Positions 18,984 through 30,891 of a stretch of DNA of 64,000 nt are shown here, one piece after another. Under the pieces are notes generated by a model. The model was not told where the DNA came from, made no database searches, and saw only the letters and a list, made by a program, of their open reading frames with translations. Position 1 is the first letter of the stretch. Each line of letters starts with the position of its first letter. Location: positions 22,145 to 86,144 of the forward strand of contig DVFL01000041.1 in assembly GCA_018713255.1 (NCBI GenBank), read 5' to 3'. The DNA is from Candidatus Cottocaccamicrobium excrementipullorum (lineage in GTDB: Bacteria > Bacillota > Clostridia > Lachnospirales > Lachnospiraceae). The position numbers and the translations under genes were made by a program.

Positions 18984-20714
18984 ATGTATTCATCAGCTGA
19001 CGTAATCTGGACTCTTATTGCTGCAATCTTAGTGTTCTTTATGCAGGCTGGATTTGCTCTTTGTGAAGCTGGTCTTACCCGGGCAAAAAATACAGGAAAT
19101 ATTTTAATGAAAAATATGATGGATTTCTGTATTGGAACCCCCTGCTACTGGCTGGTAGGCTTCGGCCTTATGTTTGCAGGAGCAGGACCTTTTATCGGCG
19201 GATTTGATCCTATGATTCGAGGAAGTTATGATTTTGGCACACTTCCAACCTGGTGTTATGCAATTTTTCAAACCGTTTTCTGCGCAACGGCCGCTACCAT
19301 TGTATCAGGCTCCATGGCAGAACGAACAAATTTTAAAGCATACTGCATTTACAGCGCCGTGATCAGCCTGATTGTTTACCCGATTTCAGGCCATTGGATC
19401 TGGGGAGGCGGCTGGCTGTCGTCACTGAATTTCCACGATTTTGCAGGATCCACCTGCGTACACATGGTGGGCGGAATTATCGCCTGTTTAGGCGCTGCCA
19501 TGCTCGGCCCCAGAATCGGAAAATATGGAAAAGATGGAAAACCAAGGGCGATTCCCGGTCACAATATGACTGCCTGCGCTCTGGGAGTGTTTATTCTTTG
19601 GTTCTGCTGGTTCGGTTTTAACGGCGGTTCCACCGTGGCAATGAGTACAGATGCAGACATGGAGCTGGCTTCTTTAGTCATGTTTAATACTAATCTTGCT
19701 GCAGCCATGGCTACCTGCGTAGCAATGGTCTTCACCTGGATCCGTTATGGAAAACCAGATGTTTCTATGACCTTCAACGCAGCCTTAGCCGGTCTGGTTG
19801 CAATCACAGCAGGATGCGACTGCGTTACTCCTGTGGGCGCCTTCTTTATTGGAGCAGTCAGCGGCGTTCTGGTTGTTTTCTCCGTAGAATTCTTTGACAA
19901 AATTGCAAAAATCGACGATCCGGTAGGCGCCGTATCTGTTCATATGGTAAACGGCATCTGGGGAACCATCGCTGTTGGACTTTTCAGCAACGGCGGCAAT
20001 GGTGTTCATGCTGGTTTATTTTACGGCGGAGGATTGTCTCAGCTTGGAATTCAGCTGTTAGGAATTGTTTCTGCAGCCATTTATGTTCTGATCGTAATGT
20101 TTATCGTATTTAAACTGATTGATAAAACCATTGGTCTGCGTGTTCCTGCCCAGATTGAACTTGATGGACTGGATATTCATGAACACGGCCTGGTTTCTGC
20201 CTATGCCGGATTTTCTATTTCCGATGTATCTGAACCTGGAATGGAAGTAAATGAAAATACAGACCTGGGAGAAGAAGATTTCCGCCGTGCGTCAGAAGCG
20301 CAGGTAAATGCTGCTGTAAAAGTAGTAGGCGCCCCTGATAAAAACAGCGATTATGACACTGGAATGCATAAAGTAAGCATTATCTGCCGGCTTTCCAAGT
20401 TTGACGCGCTGAAAAAGAGCTTGAATGATCTGGGAGTAACCGGAATTACCATGACTCAGGTAATGGGATGCGGAATTCAGAGAGGCACCAATGAAAAATA
20501 CCGCGGCGTTGAAGTAGATGCCAATTTAATTCCTAAAGTTAAAATAGAAGTGGTTGTCAGCAAGATTCCTGTGGATTCTGTGATCAACGCTGCGAAAAAA
20601 GCGCTTTATACCGGCCATATCGGCGATGGAAAGATCTTTGTTTACAACGTGATGAGGGTTGTAAAAGTTCGAACAGGAGAAGAAGACTATGAAGCGCTCC
20701 AGGATGTAGAATAG
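18984..20714 (+). CDS. amt: Ammonium channel (Amt) fused to a C-terminal P-II (GlnB) domain
   Basis: Ammonium transporter of 576 aa. Residues 1-390 form the Amt channel with 11 membrane helices and the twin pore histidines, His160 (in CVHMVGG) and His320 (in SVHMVNG). A linker of about 70 residues follows (QIELDGLDIHEHGLVSAYAGF onward), then a complete P-II signalling domain at 461-576, ending with the GKIFVYNV and RTGE segments. Separate P-II proteins normally plug the channel when nitrogen is plentiful; here the sensor is covalently attached. In the T-loop, Tyr506 matches E. coli Tyr46, but the uridylylation residue Tyr51 is Val511. Start ATG at 18984 follows AAGGAGGG. No separate glnK is adjacent. 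Confidence 0.95.
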   Translation: MYSSADVIWTLIAAILVFFMQAGFALCEAGLTRAKNTGNILMKNMMDFCIGTPCYWLVGFGLMFAGAGPFIGGFDPMIRGSYDFGTLPTWCYAIFQTVFCATAATIVSGSMAERTNFKAYCIYSAVISLIVYPISGHWIWGGGWLSSLNFHDFAGSTCVHMVGGIIACLGAAMLGPRIGKYGKDGKPRAIPGHNMTACALGVFILWFCWFGFNGGSTVAMSTDADMELASLVMFNTNLAAAMATCVAMVFTWIRYGKPDVSMTFNAALAGLVAITAGCDCVTPVGAFFIGAVSGVLVVFSVEFFDKIAKIDDPVGAVSVHMVNGIWGTIAVGLFSNGGNGVHAGLFYGGGLSQLGIQLLGIVSAAIYVLIVMFIVFKLIDKTIGLRVPAQIELDGLDIHEHGLVSAYAGFSISDVSEPGMEVNENTDLGEEDFRRASEAQVNAAVKVVGAPDKNSDYDTGMHKVSIICRLSKFDALKKSLNDLGVTGITMTQVMGCGIQRGTNEKYRGVEVDANLIPKVKIEVVVSKIPVDSVINAAKKALYTGHIGDGKIFVYNVMRVVKVRTGEEDYEALQDVE

Positions 20715-20787
20715 TTTCCCATCAATCTTTGTATCCGTGTTCAGAGCGAAAACACCGATGCAATTAACAGACAAGAAAAACCGGAAA

Positions 20788-20830
20788 CGAATATCTCCAG
20801 CTGCAGACCTGCAGCTGGAGATATTTCGTC
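20788..20830 (+). terminator. Terminator-like hairpin after amt
   Basis: A nearly perfect stem of about 16 bp (arm 20790-20805, partner 20810-20825, core ATCTCCAGCTGCA) with a 4-base loop, followed by a poor T tract (TTTCGTCC). It lies 75 bases after the amt stop and probably ends that transcript. Confidence 0.7.
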
Positions 20831-20936
20831 CCTTGCATCTGTTCTGCAAATTATCTATAATACAGGCAAAGGCAGACAAACCCCCACAAAAACGTTTGCC
20901 AGAAAGGAGACAGCAGTTTTCTGCTGAATAAACACA

Positions 20937-21524
20937 ATGAAAAAGATGATTTTAGTTACCTCACCTCCCGCCTGCGGAAAAACCTACATTGCAAAACAGC
21001 TGGCAAAAAATCTTAAGCATGTGGTTTATCTGGATAAAGATACCCTGATCCCCTTATCAAACAGGGTCTTTATTGCCGCCGGACAGGAAATCAACCGGAG
21101 TTCAAAATTCTTTGAAGAAAACATCCGAGATTATGAATACGAAGCCATTGTGGATATCGGCGTAGAAGCTCTGGAATACGATGATATCGTCTTGATCAAT
21201 GCACCATTTACTAAAGAAGTACATAATGAAGCCGTCTTGGAACGATTCCGCACTAAGCTTGCCCAAAAGCAGGCAAAGCTGGTGGTTATCTGGGTGATCA
21301 CCGATCCTCAGGTCTGTCACGAACGTATGATTCACAGAGGGTCCATCCGGGATACCTGGAAATTATCCCATTGGAATGAATATATTAAAACTGTGGATTT
21401 TTCCATCCCTGAACCCTTAAAGCGTCTGGACGCCGGACATGATCTGATTCTTTTTCATAATTCTTCCGACGAAGAATTTAATCAATCCATGCAAGAAATT
21501 CTTCCGCGGCTGGAACAGGATTAA
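20937..21524 (+). CDS. Small P-loop kinase/AAA_33-like protein, function unknown
   Basis: A 195-aa cytoplasmic protein with a P-loop near the N-terminus (TSPPACGKT, residues 8-16); the first Gly of the usual GxxxxGKT motif is Ser. A Walker-B-like hydrophobic strand ends in DDIVLINAPF (about 81-90), and an Arg-containing lid region (CHERMIHRGSIRD, about 124-136) resembles small-molecule kinases or zeta-toxin-like phosphotransferases. No antitoxin gene adjoins it. The start ATG at 20937 has no close ribosome binding site (AAAGGAG lies about 30 bases upstream); ATG at 20946 is an alternative. Substrate unknown. Confidence 0.75.
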   Translation: MKKMILVTSPPACGKTYIAKQLAKNLKHVVYLDKDTLIPLSNRVFIAAGQEINRSSKFFEENIRDYEYEAIVDIGVEALEYDDIVLINAPFTKEVHNEAVLERFRTKLAQKQAKLVVIWVITDPQVCHERMIHRGSIRDTWKLSHWNEYIKTVDFSIPEPLKRLDAGHDLILFHNSSDEEFNQSMQEILPRLEQD

Positions 21525-21611
21525 TGATCAACATTCCCCCTTCTTTTTGCCTGCCAAAAAACAATGCAGCGCTTAACTCTATACCAAGCAAAAGAAAACG
21601 AGGAGAACTTT

Positions 21612-22628
21612 ATGTGCATTCACGTATCCTGTACTAACCCGGACCATTTCCACACCATTCAAGCTGGGATAGATTATGCCGGCACCCTTCCTCCCCACCA
21701 GAGGATCATTGCAGTTCACAGGGGAATTTACCATGAACGAGTAAAAATTCAAATTCCCCATATCAGAATAATTGGTGAGGATCCCAGAAATACCATTATC
21801 ACCAACAGCTGCTCCGCCCTGGAACTTGATTCCGCAGGAAACAAGCTTGGCACCTTTCGAACCCAGACAGTTATGATCGAAGCCGATGATATTCGTATTA
21901 ATCAACTGACCATTGAAAATTCTGCCGGCCCTGGATGGCTGAAAGCCCAAGCTATTGCATTATATGCTGACGGAGATCGGATTGCCCTGGAAAACTGCCG
22001 ATTAATTGCCTGCCAGGACACACTTTTTACCGGTCCCCGTCTTCGAAAACTGGAAACAGACGGCCTGCCTCAAATTCCCCAGCGGCATTTCTATCGAAAC
22101 TGCTTTATTCAGGGTGATGTGGACTTTATTTTCGGCTGTGCCGCTGCTTATTTTGAAAAATGTGAATTTTATTCCACTTACACTCCCCGGCCCAAAGATC
22201 AACCGGATCGTTCTCAGACGAAAGAAGACCAGAATGACGCCATCCTTGGCTATGTCACCGCAGCTGCCACTCCAAAAGGTCAGGAATTCGGCTTTGTAAT
22301 GGATCGCTGTTCTTTTACGGGAAATTGTCCTCCAAAATCAGTCTTTCTGGGACGCCCCTGGCGTGATCATGCCAAAACAGTCCTGTTAAACTGTAATTTA
22401 GGTGAACATATTCATCCCGCAGGATGGCATGACTGGAACAAAATTCAAGCCCATAATAGCACTTTCTACGCAGAATTTTCCAGCACCGGTCCTGGCGCCG
22501 CTAACAAATTCCGTGCTCCATGGACCCATACTCTCACGGAAAAAGAGGCGGATCAGTTTCAGAAAAAACGCGTGCTGATGGGCTGGAATCCGGATCATCC
22601 CCTTTTTTCCCATATTCCTGAGGGGTAA
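21612..22628 (+). CDS. Pectinesterase (carbohydrate esterase family 8), no signal peptide
   Basis: Hydrolyses methyl esters of galacturonate in pectin or pectin oligomers. The 338-aa product is a right-handed beta-helix with family motifs: GIYHERV (38-44), catalytic Gln135-Asp136 in CQDTLFT, GDVDFIFG (168-175, nucleophile Asp171) and the substrate Arg in LGRPWRD (about 260). The start is the ATG at 21612, seven bases after GAGGAG; the frame extends to 21564 but that region has no ribosome binding site. The N-terminus is not a signal peptide, so the enzyme is predicted to be cytoplasmic and to act on imported oligogalacturonides. No pectin lyase or transporter adjoins it. Confidence 0.9.
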   Translation: MCIHVSCTNPDHFHTIQAGIDYAGTLPPHQRIIAVHRGIYHERVKIQIPHIRIIGEDPRNTIITNSCSALELDSAGNKLGTFRTQTVMIEADDIRINQLTIENSAGPGWLKAQAIALYADGDRIALENCRLIACQDTLFTGPRLRKLETDGLPQIPQRHFYRNCFIQGDVDFIFGCAAAYFEKCEFYSTYTPRPKDQPDRSQTKEDQNDAILGYVTAAATPKGQEFGFVMDRCSFTGNCPPKSVFLGRPWRDHAKTVLLNCNLGEHIHPAGWHDWNKIQAHNSTFYAEFSSTGPGAANKFRAPWTHTLTEKEADQFQKKRVLMGWNPDHPLFSHIPEG

Positions 22629-22849
22629 CGCCAGTATAAAACCGGAGAAAAGGAAAAACCTGGTGAATTTACTCACTCCACCATTCTCTCCTTTTCTCCG
22701 TACACTGACGGATAAAACCTCATCGCTGCACATGAGACGCCATCCGGTAAACCGGCACTGCACGTTCCCAACGCCTGCCCAGCGCCATTCCACATCTTAC
22801 CAGCTTTGGAGCCGTGTAAAAAAATTTCTTTTCCATCTTTCATCCTTTT

Positions 22850-23335
22850 CTACAATTCCACATACATTGTTTTTCCGTTCTTAAATTCTGATTTCATTAA
22901 CGATGCTTTTTTTACCGTCATTTCCCCTTTGGGAACCGGAAGCTTCAAAGCAGATCTGGAAGAAAACTTCCTCACCAACGTAATATGCGGAATAAACTTC
23001 CCTTTATCACAGGGGATGCCTGCAGCCGCCAGAGCATCTCGAAGCTCTTTCACATAAGATTTCAGCTTCTGATTTCCTTTAACTCCTATCCAGAAAACAT
23101 CTCCAAAATTTCCCGTATCTCCCAGACTCAACCTGAAAGCCGGGAAGGAAAGGCTATCAATAACGGCTTTTACCTTCTCCGGATCGGGATATTCGCCAAT
23201 AAATGCCAGGGTTAGATGAAGATTCTGAGCAGGAACATAATTTCCCTCAACCCCCTGCCGCTTCAGCTGGTGCATCAATCCAATCAGTGTTCTTCTCATT
23301 TCCTCCGACAAACTAACCGCAACAAACAGTCTCAT
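22850..23335 (-). CDS. thpR: RNA 2',3'-cyclic phosphodiesterase (LigT/ThpR family)
   Basis: A 161-aa two-histidine phosphoesterase. The duplicated catalytic HxTx motifs are His40-Leu-Thr42 (NLHLTLAFIGE) and His117-Ile-Thr119 (FIPHITLVRKF). The family opens 2',3'-cyclic phosphate ends of RNA and was historically called 2'-5' RNA ligase. The N-terminus MRLFVAVSL and overall length are typical. It lies 21 bases upstream of, and in the same direction as, nothing obvious downstream; the ureohydrolase gene is upstream on the same strand, ending at 23357, so the two may be co-transcribed. Confidence 0.92.
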   Translation of the reverse strand: MRLFVAVSLSEEMRRTLIGLMHQLKRQGVEGNYVPAQNLHLTLAFIGEYPDPEKVKAVIDSLSFPAFRLSLGDTGNFGDVFWIGVKGNQKLKSYVKELRDALAAAGIPCDKGKFIPHITLVRKFSSRSALKLPVPKGEMTVKKASLMKSEFKNGKTMYVEL

Positions 23336-23356
23336 ATCTTCTCACCTGCTTCTTTT

Positions 23357-24127
23357 TCATTTTTCCTGATACTCTTTCCCAAACAGCCTCTCCAAAAAAT
23401 GATACAAACCTTCATTTGTTTCTCGGTTAATCTGTTCATCCTGAATTAACTTCTCCAAAGGCTCCAGGGGACTGCACTCTCCGCAGATATCTGCACCAAT
23501 TACCTTCTGATGTTTGAATATCTCAAGCAAAAGCCGTTCCAAAACCTTCATGGTCATCTCTCCCTGATTCCAGTTGGTTCTGGCATAACGTGGACTAAGC
23601 ACATCTTTATCAATAGAAATATAGACCGGAACAGAAGCTTTAATCCGAGCCAAATCCTGCTCCGCTTTTCCCTGAACAATTTCTTCTATGGAAACGCAAA
23701 TGATCCGTTCTCTTAACTGCGGTTCAATGGTCTCCAGTGTTTTTCTCTCTGGACCGATTAAAATCAACTGTTCAATGGAGGCATGATGATCCATCAGCTC
23801 CCTTGCCCAGCTGCCGCAGCTGAGAAGCTGAGGCACCAGAGGTTTCTGCATATCGGTATGGTGATCAAACAGCACCAGCGAAAAAGGCGTCTGGATTTTC
23901 TCAGCAAAAAACAAGGTAACGTAATGATAATTCCCATTGTCCAAAAAATGAATTCCTTCCGGCCCTGTGTCCTTCAGACGTTTTTTTATTTCTTCCGCCG
24001 CCTCTCTGCTGCAGTACATATTCGTCCCTTCAATATCGCTTAAATCCACTCGTCTTAATCCAGTTTCCCCCTTCTCCACATCTGTTGGGTAAATATGAGA
24101 AAAATCAAGGAGTATATTCTGGTTCAT
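23357..24127 (-). CDS. Ureohydrolase (arginase/agmatinase/formimidoylglutamase superfamily)
   Basis: A metal-dependent hydrolase of about 256 aa. Binuclear manganese ligands are visible: a His in GNYHYVTLFF, the FDHHTDM motif (family form DAHxD, giving Asp, His, Asp) and SIDKDVL (family SxDxDxxD, last Asp replaced by Ser). These preserve all six expected metal ligands. The substrate (arginine, agmatine, formiminoglutamate or other guanidine) is not decidable. The start is uncertain: I use ATG at 24127 (MNQNILLDFSHIYP); the frame runs to 24223, with a low-complexity Glu/Asn/Thr prefix, and possible GTG/TTG starts lie just upstream of 24127. Confidence 0.82.
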   Translation of the reverse strand: MNQNILLDFSHIYPTDVEKGETGLRRVDLSDIEGTNMYCSREAAEEIKKRLKDTGPEGIHFLDNGNYHYVTLFFAEKIQTPFSLVLFDHHTDMQKPLVPQLLSCGSWARELMDHHASIEQLILIGPERKTLETIEPQLRERIICVSIEEIVQGKAEQDLARIKASVPVYISIDKDVLSPRYARTNWNQGEMTMKVLERLLLEIFKHQKVIGADICGECSPLEPLEKLIQDEQINRETNEGLYHFLERLFGKEYQEK

Positions 24128-24221
24128 CTTCAAGTCATTCACATCCTTTATTCTTGTCTGATTTCCTGTCTCATTTTCCGTCTCATTTCCACGCGCTTTT
24201 CCCCAGCGCTGCATCGTTTGC

Positions 24222-24273
24222 AAAAAAGGACTGCCCCTTCAGCCATTTCTCCCCCCAGCTGAAGCAGCAGTCC
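24222..24273 (-). terminator. Terminator of the beta-glucoside PTS operon
   Basis: Read on the minus strand: GGACTGC ... CTTCAGC pairs with GCTGAAG ... GCAGTCC, followed by TTTTTTG (24227 down to 24222). It closes the PTS operon and separates it from the ureohydrolase gene. Confidence 0.88.
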
Positions 24274-24287
24274 GCCGTCATACAATC

Positions 24288-27697
<3,410 letters not shown>

Positions 27698-27854
27698 TCA
27701 TTCCTTTCTTTTTATAAACTAATACAATTTTTCTGTGCAAAATGCAGAAATTGCTATTCATATTTTACAATAAAAGATGAATAAATGTACAGAAGATTTG
27801 AAGATCAAATAATTACAAATTTATTAAAGCAAAAACCTGGAATCGTCAGACTTT

Positions 27855-27909
27855 TTTACTTGCATTTTACATTTTTGCGATAACACTTTTTACAAAGGAA
27901 CTCTATAAT
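27855..27909 (+). promoter_or_regulatory. Candidate Pho box and -10 element of pstS
   Basis: TTTACT (27855), TTTACA (27866) and TTTACA (27889) lie in about 11-base phase (11 and 23 bases apart), with a degenerate fourth copy around 27877. TATAAT follows at 27904-27909, with no good -35. This is the layout of PhoP-activated promoters in Firmicutes (repeats of TTHACA upstream of -20). Confidence 0.55.
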
Positions 27910-27944
27910 CAGGACTTGTAAAACGATAAAGGAGGATAAAGGAA

Positions 27945-28937
27945 ATGAAAAAACAGACATTAGCAGCTTTTATGACTGTACTTATGGTATCTGGACTGAT
28001 TGCCGGTTGCGGAAGCAGTTCATCAAACACGGCAACTGCCACTGCAGCAGAAACTACCTCTGCAGCAGAAACTACCTCTGCAGCAGAAACCACCGCTTCT
28101 AAAGAAACCACTTCTGAAGCTTCTAAGGAAAGTACAGAGGCAGCGCTGCCGGAAGATTTAAGCGGAACCATTACCGCAGCAGGATCTTCTGCATTAAAGC
28201 CCCTGGTGGATGATGCTGCAAATGCCTTTAATGAAAAATATCCTGATGTAGCAATCACCGTTGATGCCGGCGGTTCTGGCGAAGGATTAAAACAGGTTGC
28301 AGAGGGAACTGTTGATATTGGAAACTCTGATGTTGCTGCAGAAGAAAAACTGGATGCAGAACAGGCAGCAGATCTGATTGACCATCAAGTATGCGTCATT
28401 ACCATGGCCCCCATTGTAAATAATGACGTAAAAGAAGGCGGCGTTACCAACCTGACTAAAGATCAGCTGATTTCTATTTTTACCGGGGAAACCACCAACT
28501 GGAAAGAGGTGGGCGGTCCTGATGAAAACATTGTTCTTGTCACCAGACCTACTTCTTCCGGAACACGTGCAACGTTTGAAAAATACGCTCTGGATGGAAA
28601 TGAAGAAGCATCCAACACCTCAATGGAAACGGATGATTCCGGCGTTCTTCTTCAGAATGTAAAGGATACAAAAGGCGCAATCGGATATGTGGCATTGTCC
28701 TATCTGATTGGTGACCCGGGAGTATCTACCGTTGCCATTGACGGCGTTGAGCCCACTCTGGAAAATACATATTCTGGAGAATATCCAGTATGGACCTATG
28801 AGCACATGTATACAAAAGGCGAACCAAATGAGGTCTGCGATGCATTTATCAAGTACATTATGTCTGATGAATATGGCGCTAATATGGAAGCTTTGGGATA
28901 CGGCGTATCTTCCAAAATGACTGTAACTGAACACTAA
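27945..28937 (+). CDS. pstS: Phosphate ABC transporter substrate-binding lipoprotein PstS
   Basis: Extracellular phosphate-binding protein tethered to the membrane. The signal peptide ends with the lipobox LIAGC, lipidated at Cys22. A low-complexity Thr/Ser/Ala/Glu linker (about 23-68) contains a TTSAAE repeat that mirrors an 18-bp DNA repeat. The binding domain follows (about 72-325), with phosphate-contact segments AAGSSALKPL, GGSGEGLKQV, NSDVAAEE and RPTSSGTRATFEKY. AAAGGAGG precedes the ATG at 27945. First gene of pstSCAB, probably induced under phosphate limitation through the candidate Pho box upstream. Confidence 0.97.
   Translation: MKKQTLAAFMTVLMVSGLIAGCGSSSSNTATATAAETTSAAETTSAAETTASKETTSEASKESTEAALPEDLSGTITAAGSSALKPLVDDAANAFNEKYPDVAITVDAGGSGEGLKQVAEGTVDIGNSDVAAEEKLDAEQAADLIDHQVCVITMAPIVNNDVKEGGVTNLTKDQLISIFTGETTNWKEVGGPDENIVLVTRPTSSGTRATFEKYALDGNEEASNTSMETDDSGVLLQNVKDTKGAIGYVALSYLIGDPGVSTVAIDGVEPTLENTYSGEYPVWTYEHMYTKGEPNEVCDAFIKYIMSDEYGANMEALGYGVSSKMTVTEH
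28044..28097 (+). repeat. Three tandem 18-bp repeats in the pstS linker
   Basis: The unit GCAGCAGAAACTACCTCT is present three times in a row, the last copy diverged. It encodes AAETTS and keeps reading frame, lengthening the linker between the lipid anchor and the phosphate-binding domain. Confidence 0.85.
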
Positions 28938-29029
28938 AAGAACAGCATTCCTGAAAAGGAAAGGGGATAAGGTGGAGCGGACTTGTCAATTTGATCAGTC
29001 CGCTCTTCTTTGCACCAGAAGGAGAAAAT

Positions 29030-29941
29030 ATGAAAACGAAAAGAATGCAGGGAATGTTCTGTAAAGAATACGGATGGCGGGGACTGACCATTTTTTTCGG
29101 TCTTTTTGTGATCGTTCTTACCATAATCATCGGCGCATTTTTAGTATATAAAGGTTCGGATACCTTTTTAACCTTCGGCCATACCATCTGGGAATTTTTA
29201 GGGTCCGCTCAATGGGATCCGGCGGACAGCGCTGAAGGCGGCGGACAGACAGGGGCATTGATCTTTATTGCAGGTTCTCTTACAACCTGCGGACTGGCTT
29301 TAGCGATTGCCACTCCCTTTGCCCTTGGCTCCGCTGTTTTTATGACTGAAATCTCACCAGAATTCGGCGAAAAATTTTATCGCCCTATTGTGGAAATCTT
29401 TGCGGGGATTCCGTCTGTTGTATACGGCTGGGTAGGCTTAACCGTACTCATTCCCGCGATTAAAACAATTTTCCATCGCCAGGTGGGGCACTCCGTTCTT
29501 GCCGCGGGACTTGTGCTAGCCGTTATGATTTTTCCCACCATCACCACCGTATCTGCAGATGCCATTGCCTCAGTTTCCCAGGAATGCCGCAATGCAGCCT
29601 ACGGCCTCGGTTCCACTCGCTGGCAGACCATCTGGAGAGTGGTAATCCCAGCTTCTTCTTCAGGAATTATTACCGGAATCATTCTTGGACTTGCCAGAGC
29701 ATTTGGAGAAGCCCTAGCCGTTGCCATGGTGATTGGACAGACCACTGCCATTCCCACCAGCATCTTCTCCACCACAAAAACATTGACTACGGAAATTGCA
29801 GCGCAGATGGGCAATGCGATGGAAGGCGGCGAGCTGAAATCCGCTTTATGGACCATGGCTCTTCTGCTGTTTCTCATCTCCCTTCTATTCATTACACTGA
29901 TTCACCATGTTTCCGGAAATCAGGATAAGGAGGAAAAATAA
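29030..29941 (+). CDS. pstC: Phosphate ABC transporter permease PstC
   Basis: One of the two membrane subunits of the high-affinity phosphate importer; 303 aa, six predicted helices. The conserved permease loop is the AYGLGSTRWQTIWRVVIPASSSGI region, preceded by the FAGIPSVVYGWVGL segment. I choose the ATG at 29030, which follows GAAGGAG; the open frame reaches back to a TTG at 28991 with no ribosome binding site. Its stop codon abuts the pstA start (TAA then ATG), so the two are translationally coupled. Confidence 0.95.
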   Translation: MKTKRMQGMFCKEYGWRGLTIFFGLFVIVLTIIIGAFLVYKGSDTFLTFGHTIWEFLGSAQWDPADSAEGGGQTGALIFIAGSLTTCGLALAIATPFALGSAVFMTEISPEFGEKFYRPIVEIFAGIPSVVYGWVGLTVLIPAIKTIFHRQVGHSVLAAGLVLAVMIFPTITTVSADAIASVSQECRNAAYGLGSTRWQTIWRVVIPASSSGIITGIILGLARAFGEALAVAMVIGQTTAIPTSIFSTTKTLTTEIAAQMGNAMEGGELKSALWTMALLLFLISLLFITLIHHVSGNQDKEEK

Positions 29942-30820
29942 ATGAGTGAACGAATAAAACGGGCGAAAAGAATCGACCGGATAATGACCGGTGTATTCTA
30001 TGGCGTAGCCATTTTCTTTCTGGTTCTTTTAGCAGCATTTGCCGGCAAGGTAATTATCGGCGGGTTTCTGGGCGCCAAACCGGAAATGTTTGGGTTTGAA
30101 CGTCAAGGTACCATCGGCAATCAGCTGTTCAACACCTTGTATTTGGTGTTTGTGGCGCTGTTATGTTCCGTCCCCATCGGCGTGTTCGCCGGAATTTACC
30201 TTGCCGTCTACGCAAAACAGGGAATATTAACCAAATTCCTAAGGATATGCATTGAAACCTTATCCTCACTGCCTTCCATTGTTGTAGGTTTGTTTGGGTA
30301 TCTGGTCTTTCTGGTTTTTCTGGGAATGGGAAAAAGTCTCCTGGCCGGCGCTTTGTCCGTCTCCATTCTCACCCTCCCCCTGTTGACCACCACTACAGAA
30401 GATGCGATCCGCGGACTCCCCAAGGGATACTTTCAAGGCAGCCTTGCTCTTGGCGCCACCAAATGGCAGTCCGTGTTTCATGTGATCCTGCCTGCATGTA
30501 TTCCTCGGATTATGACGGGAGTAATCCTGGCCGCAGGAAGAGGTTTCGGGGAAGCTGCGGCGCTTTTATATACAACCGGTTCTGGAAGCACTCTCCGCTG
30601 GGGCAACTGGGACATTACCTCCCCCACCAGCCCGCTAAATTTAATGCGTCCTGCAGAAACTCTCTCCACCCAGATCTGGAATCTGCAGATCAACGGCCAG
30701 GACCGGGCGCTGGCCAATCTTGCCTCTGCAGTCCTCATGCTGCTGGTTCTGGTATTTAATCTTGCCGCCAACGCCTGGAGCAGAAACATTGAATCCAAGA
30801 ACTCCGGCGATCAATCATAA
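29942..30820 (+). CDS. pstA: Phosphate ABC transporter permease PstA
   Basis: Second membrane subunit of the importer; 292 aa with six helices. Family segments: TLSSLPSIVVGLFGYLVF, the TLPLLTTTTEDAIRGLPKGY block and the ABC-permease loop ALGATKWQSVFHVILPACI. The start directly follows the pstC stop codon. A 71-base gap containing a long perfect hairpin separates it from pstB. Confidence 0.95.
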   Translation: MSERIKRAKRIDRIMTGVFYGVAIFFLVLLAAFAGKVIIGGFLGAKPEMFGFERQGTIGNQLFNTLYLVFVALLCSVPIGVFAGIYLAVYAKQGILTKFLRICIETLSSLPSIVVGLFGYLVFLVFLGMGKSLLAGALSVSILTLPLLTTTTEDAIRGLPKGYFQGSLALGATKWQSVFHVILPACIPRIMTGVILAAGRGFGEAAALLYTTGSGSTLRWGNWDITSPTSPLNLMRPAETLSTQIWNLQINGQDRALANLASAVLMLLVLVFNLAANAWSRNIESKNSGDQS

Positions 30821-30824
30821 ATCA

Positions 30825-30871
30825 TTTTTCCGTATGACAACAGCAGCTTTTGCTGTTGTCATACGGAAAAA
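30825..30871. repeat. 21-bp perfect inverted repeat between pstA and pstB
   Basis: Arms at 30825-30845 and 30851-30871 (core CCGTATGACAACAGCA and its complement) with a 5-base loop. The arms begin and end with T/A runs, but no unpaired T tract follows, so it looks more like an mRNA processing or stabilising element than a terminator. It lies inside the pst operon. Confidence 0.85.
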
Positions 30872-30891
30872 TGTGAGAAAGGAACAAAAAA

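Noticed and set aside
20937..21524. Zeta-toxin/antitoxin system
   Set aside because: Only a loose resemblance of the P-loop protein; no small antitoxin gene in the right place.
22643..22700. Terminator after the pectinesterase gene
   Set aside because: A 12-bp inverted repeat (CGGAGAAAAGGA and its complement) exists but the spacer is 34 bases and no T tract follows; too weak to list as a terminator.
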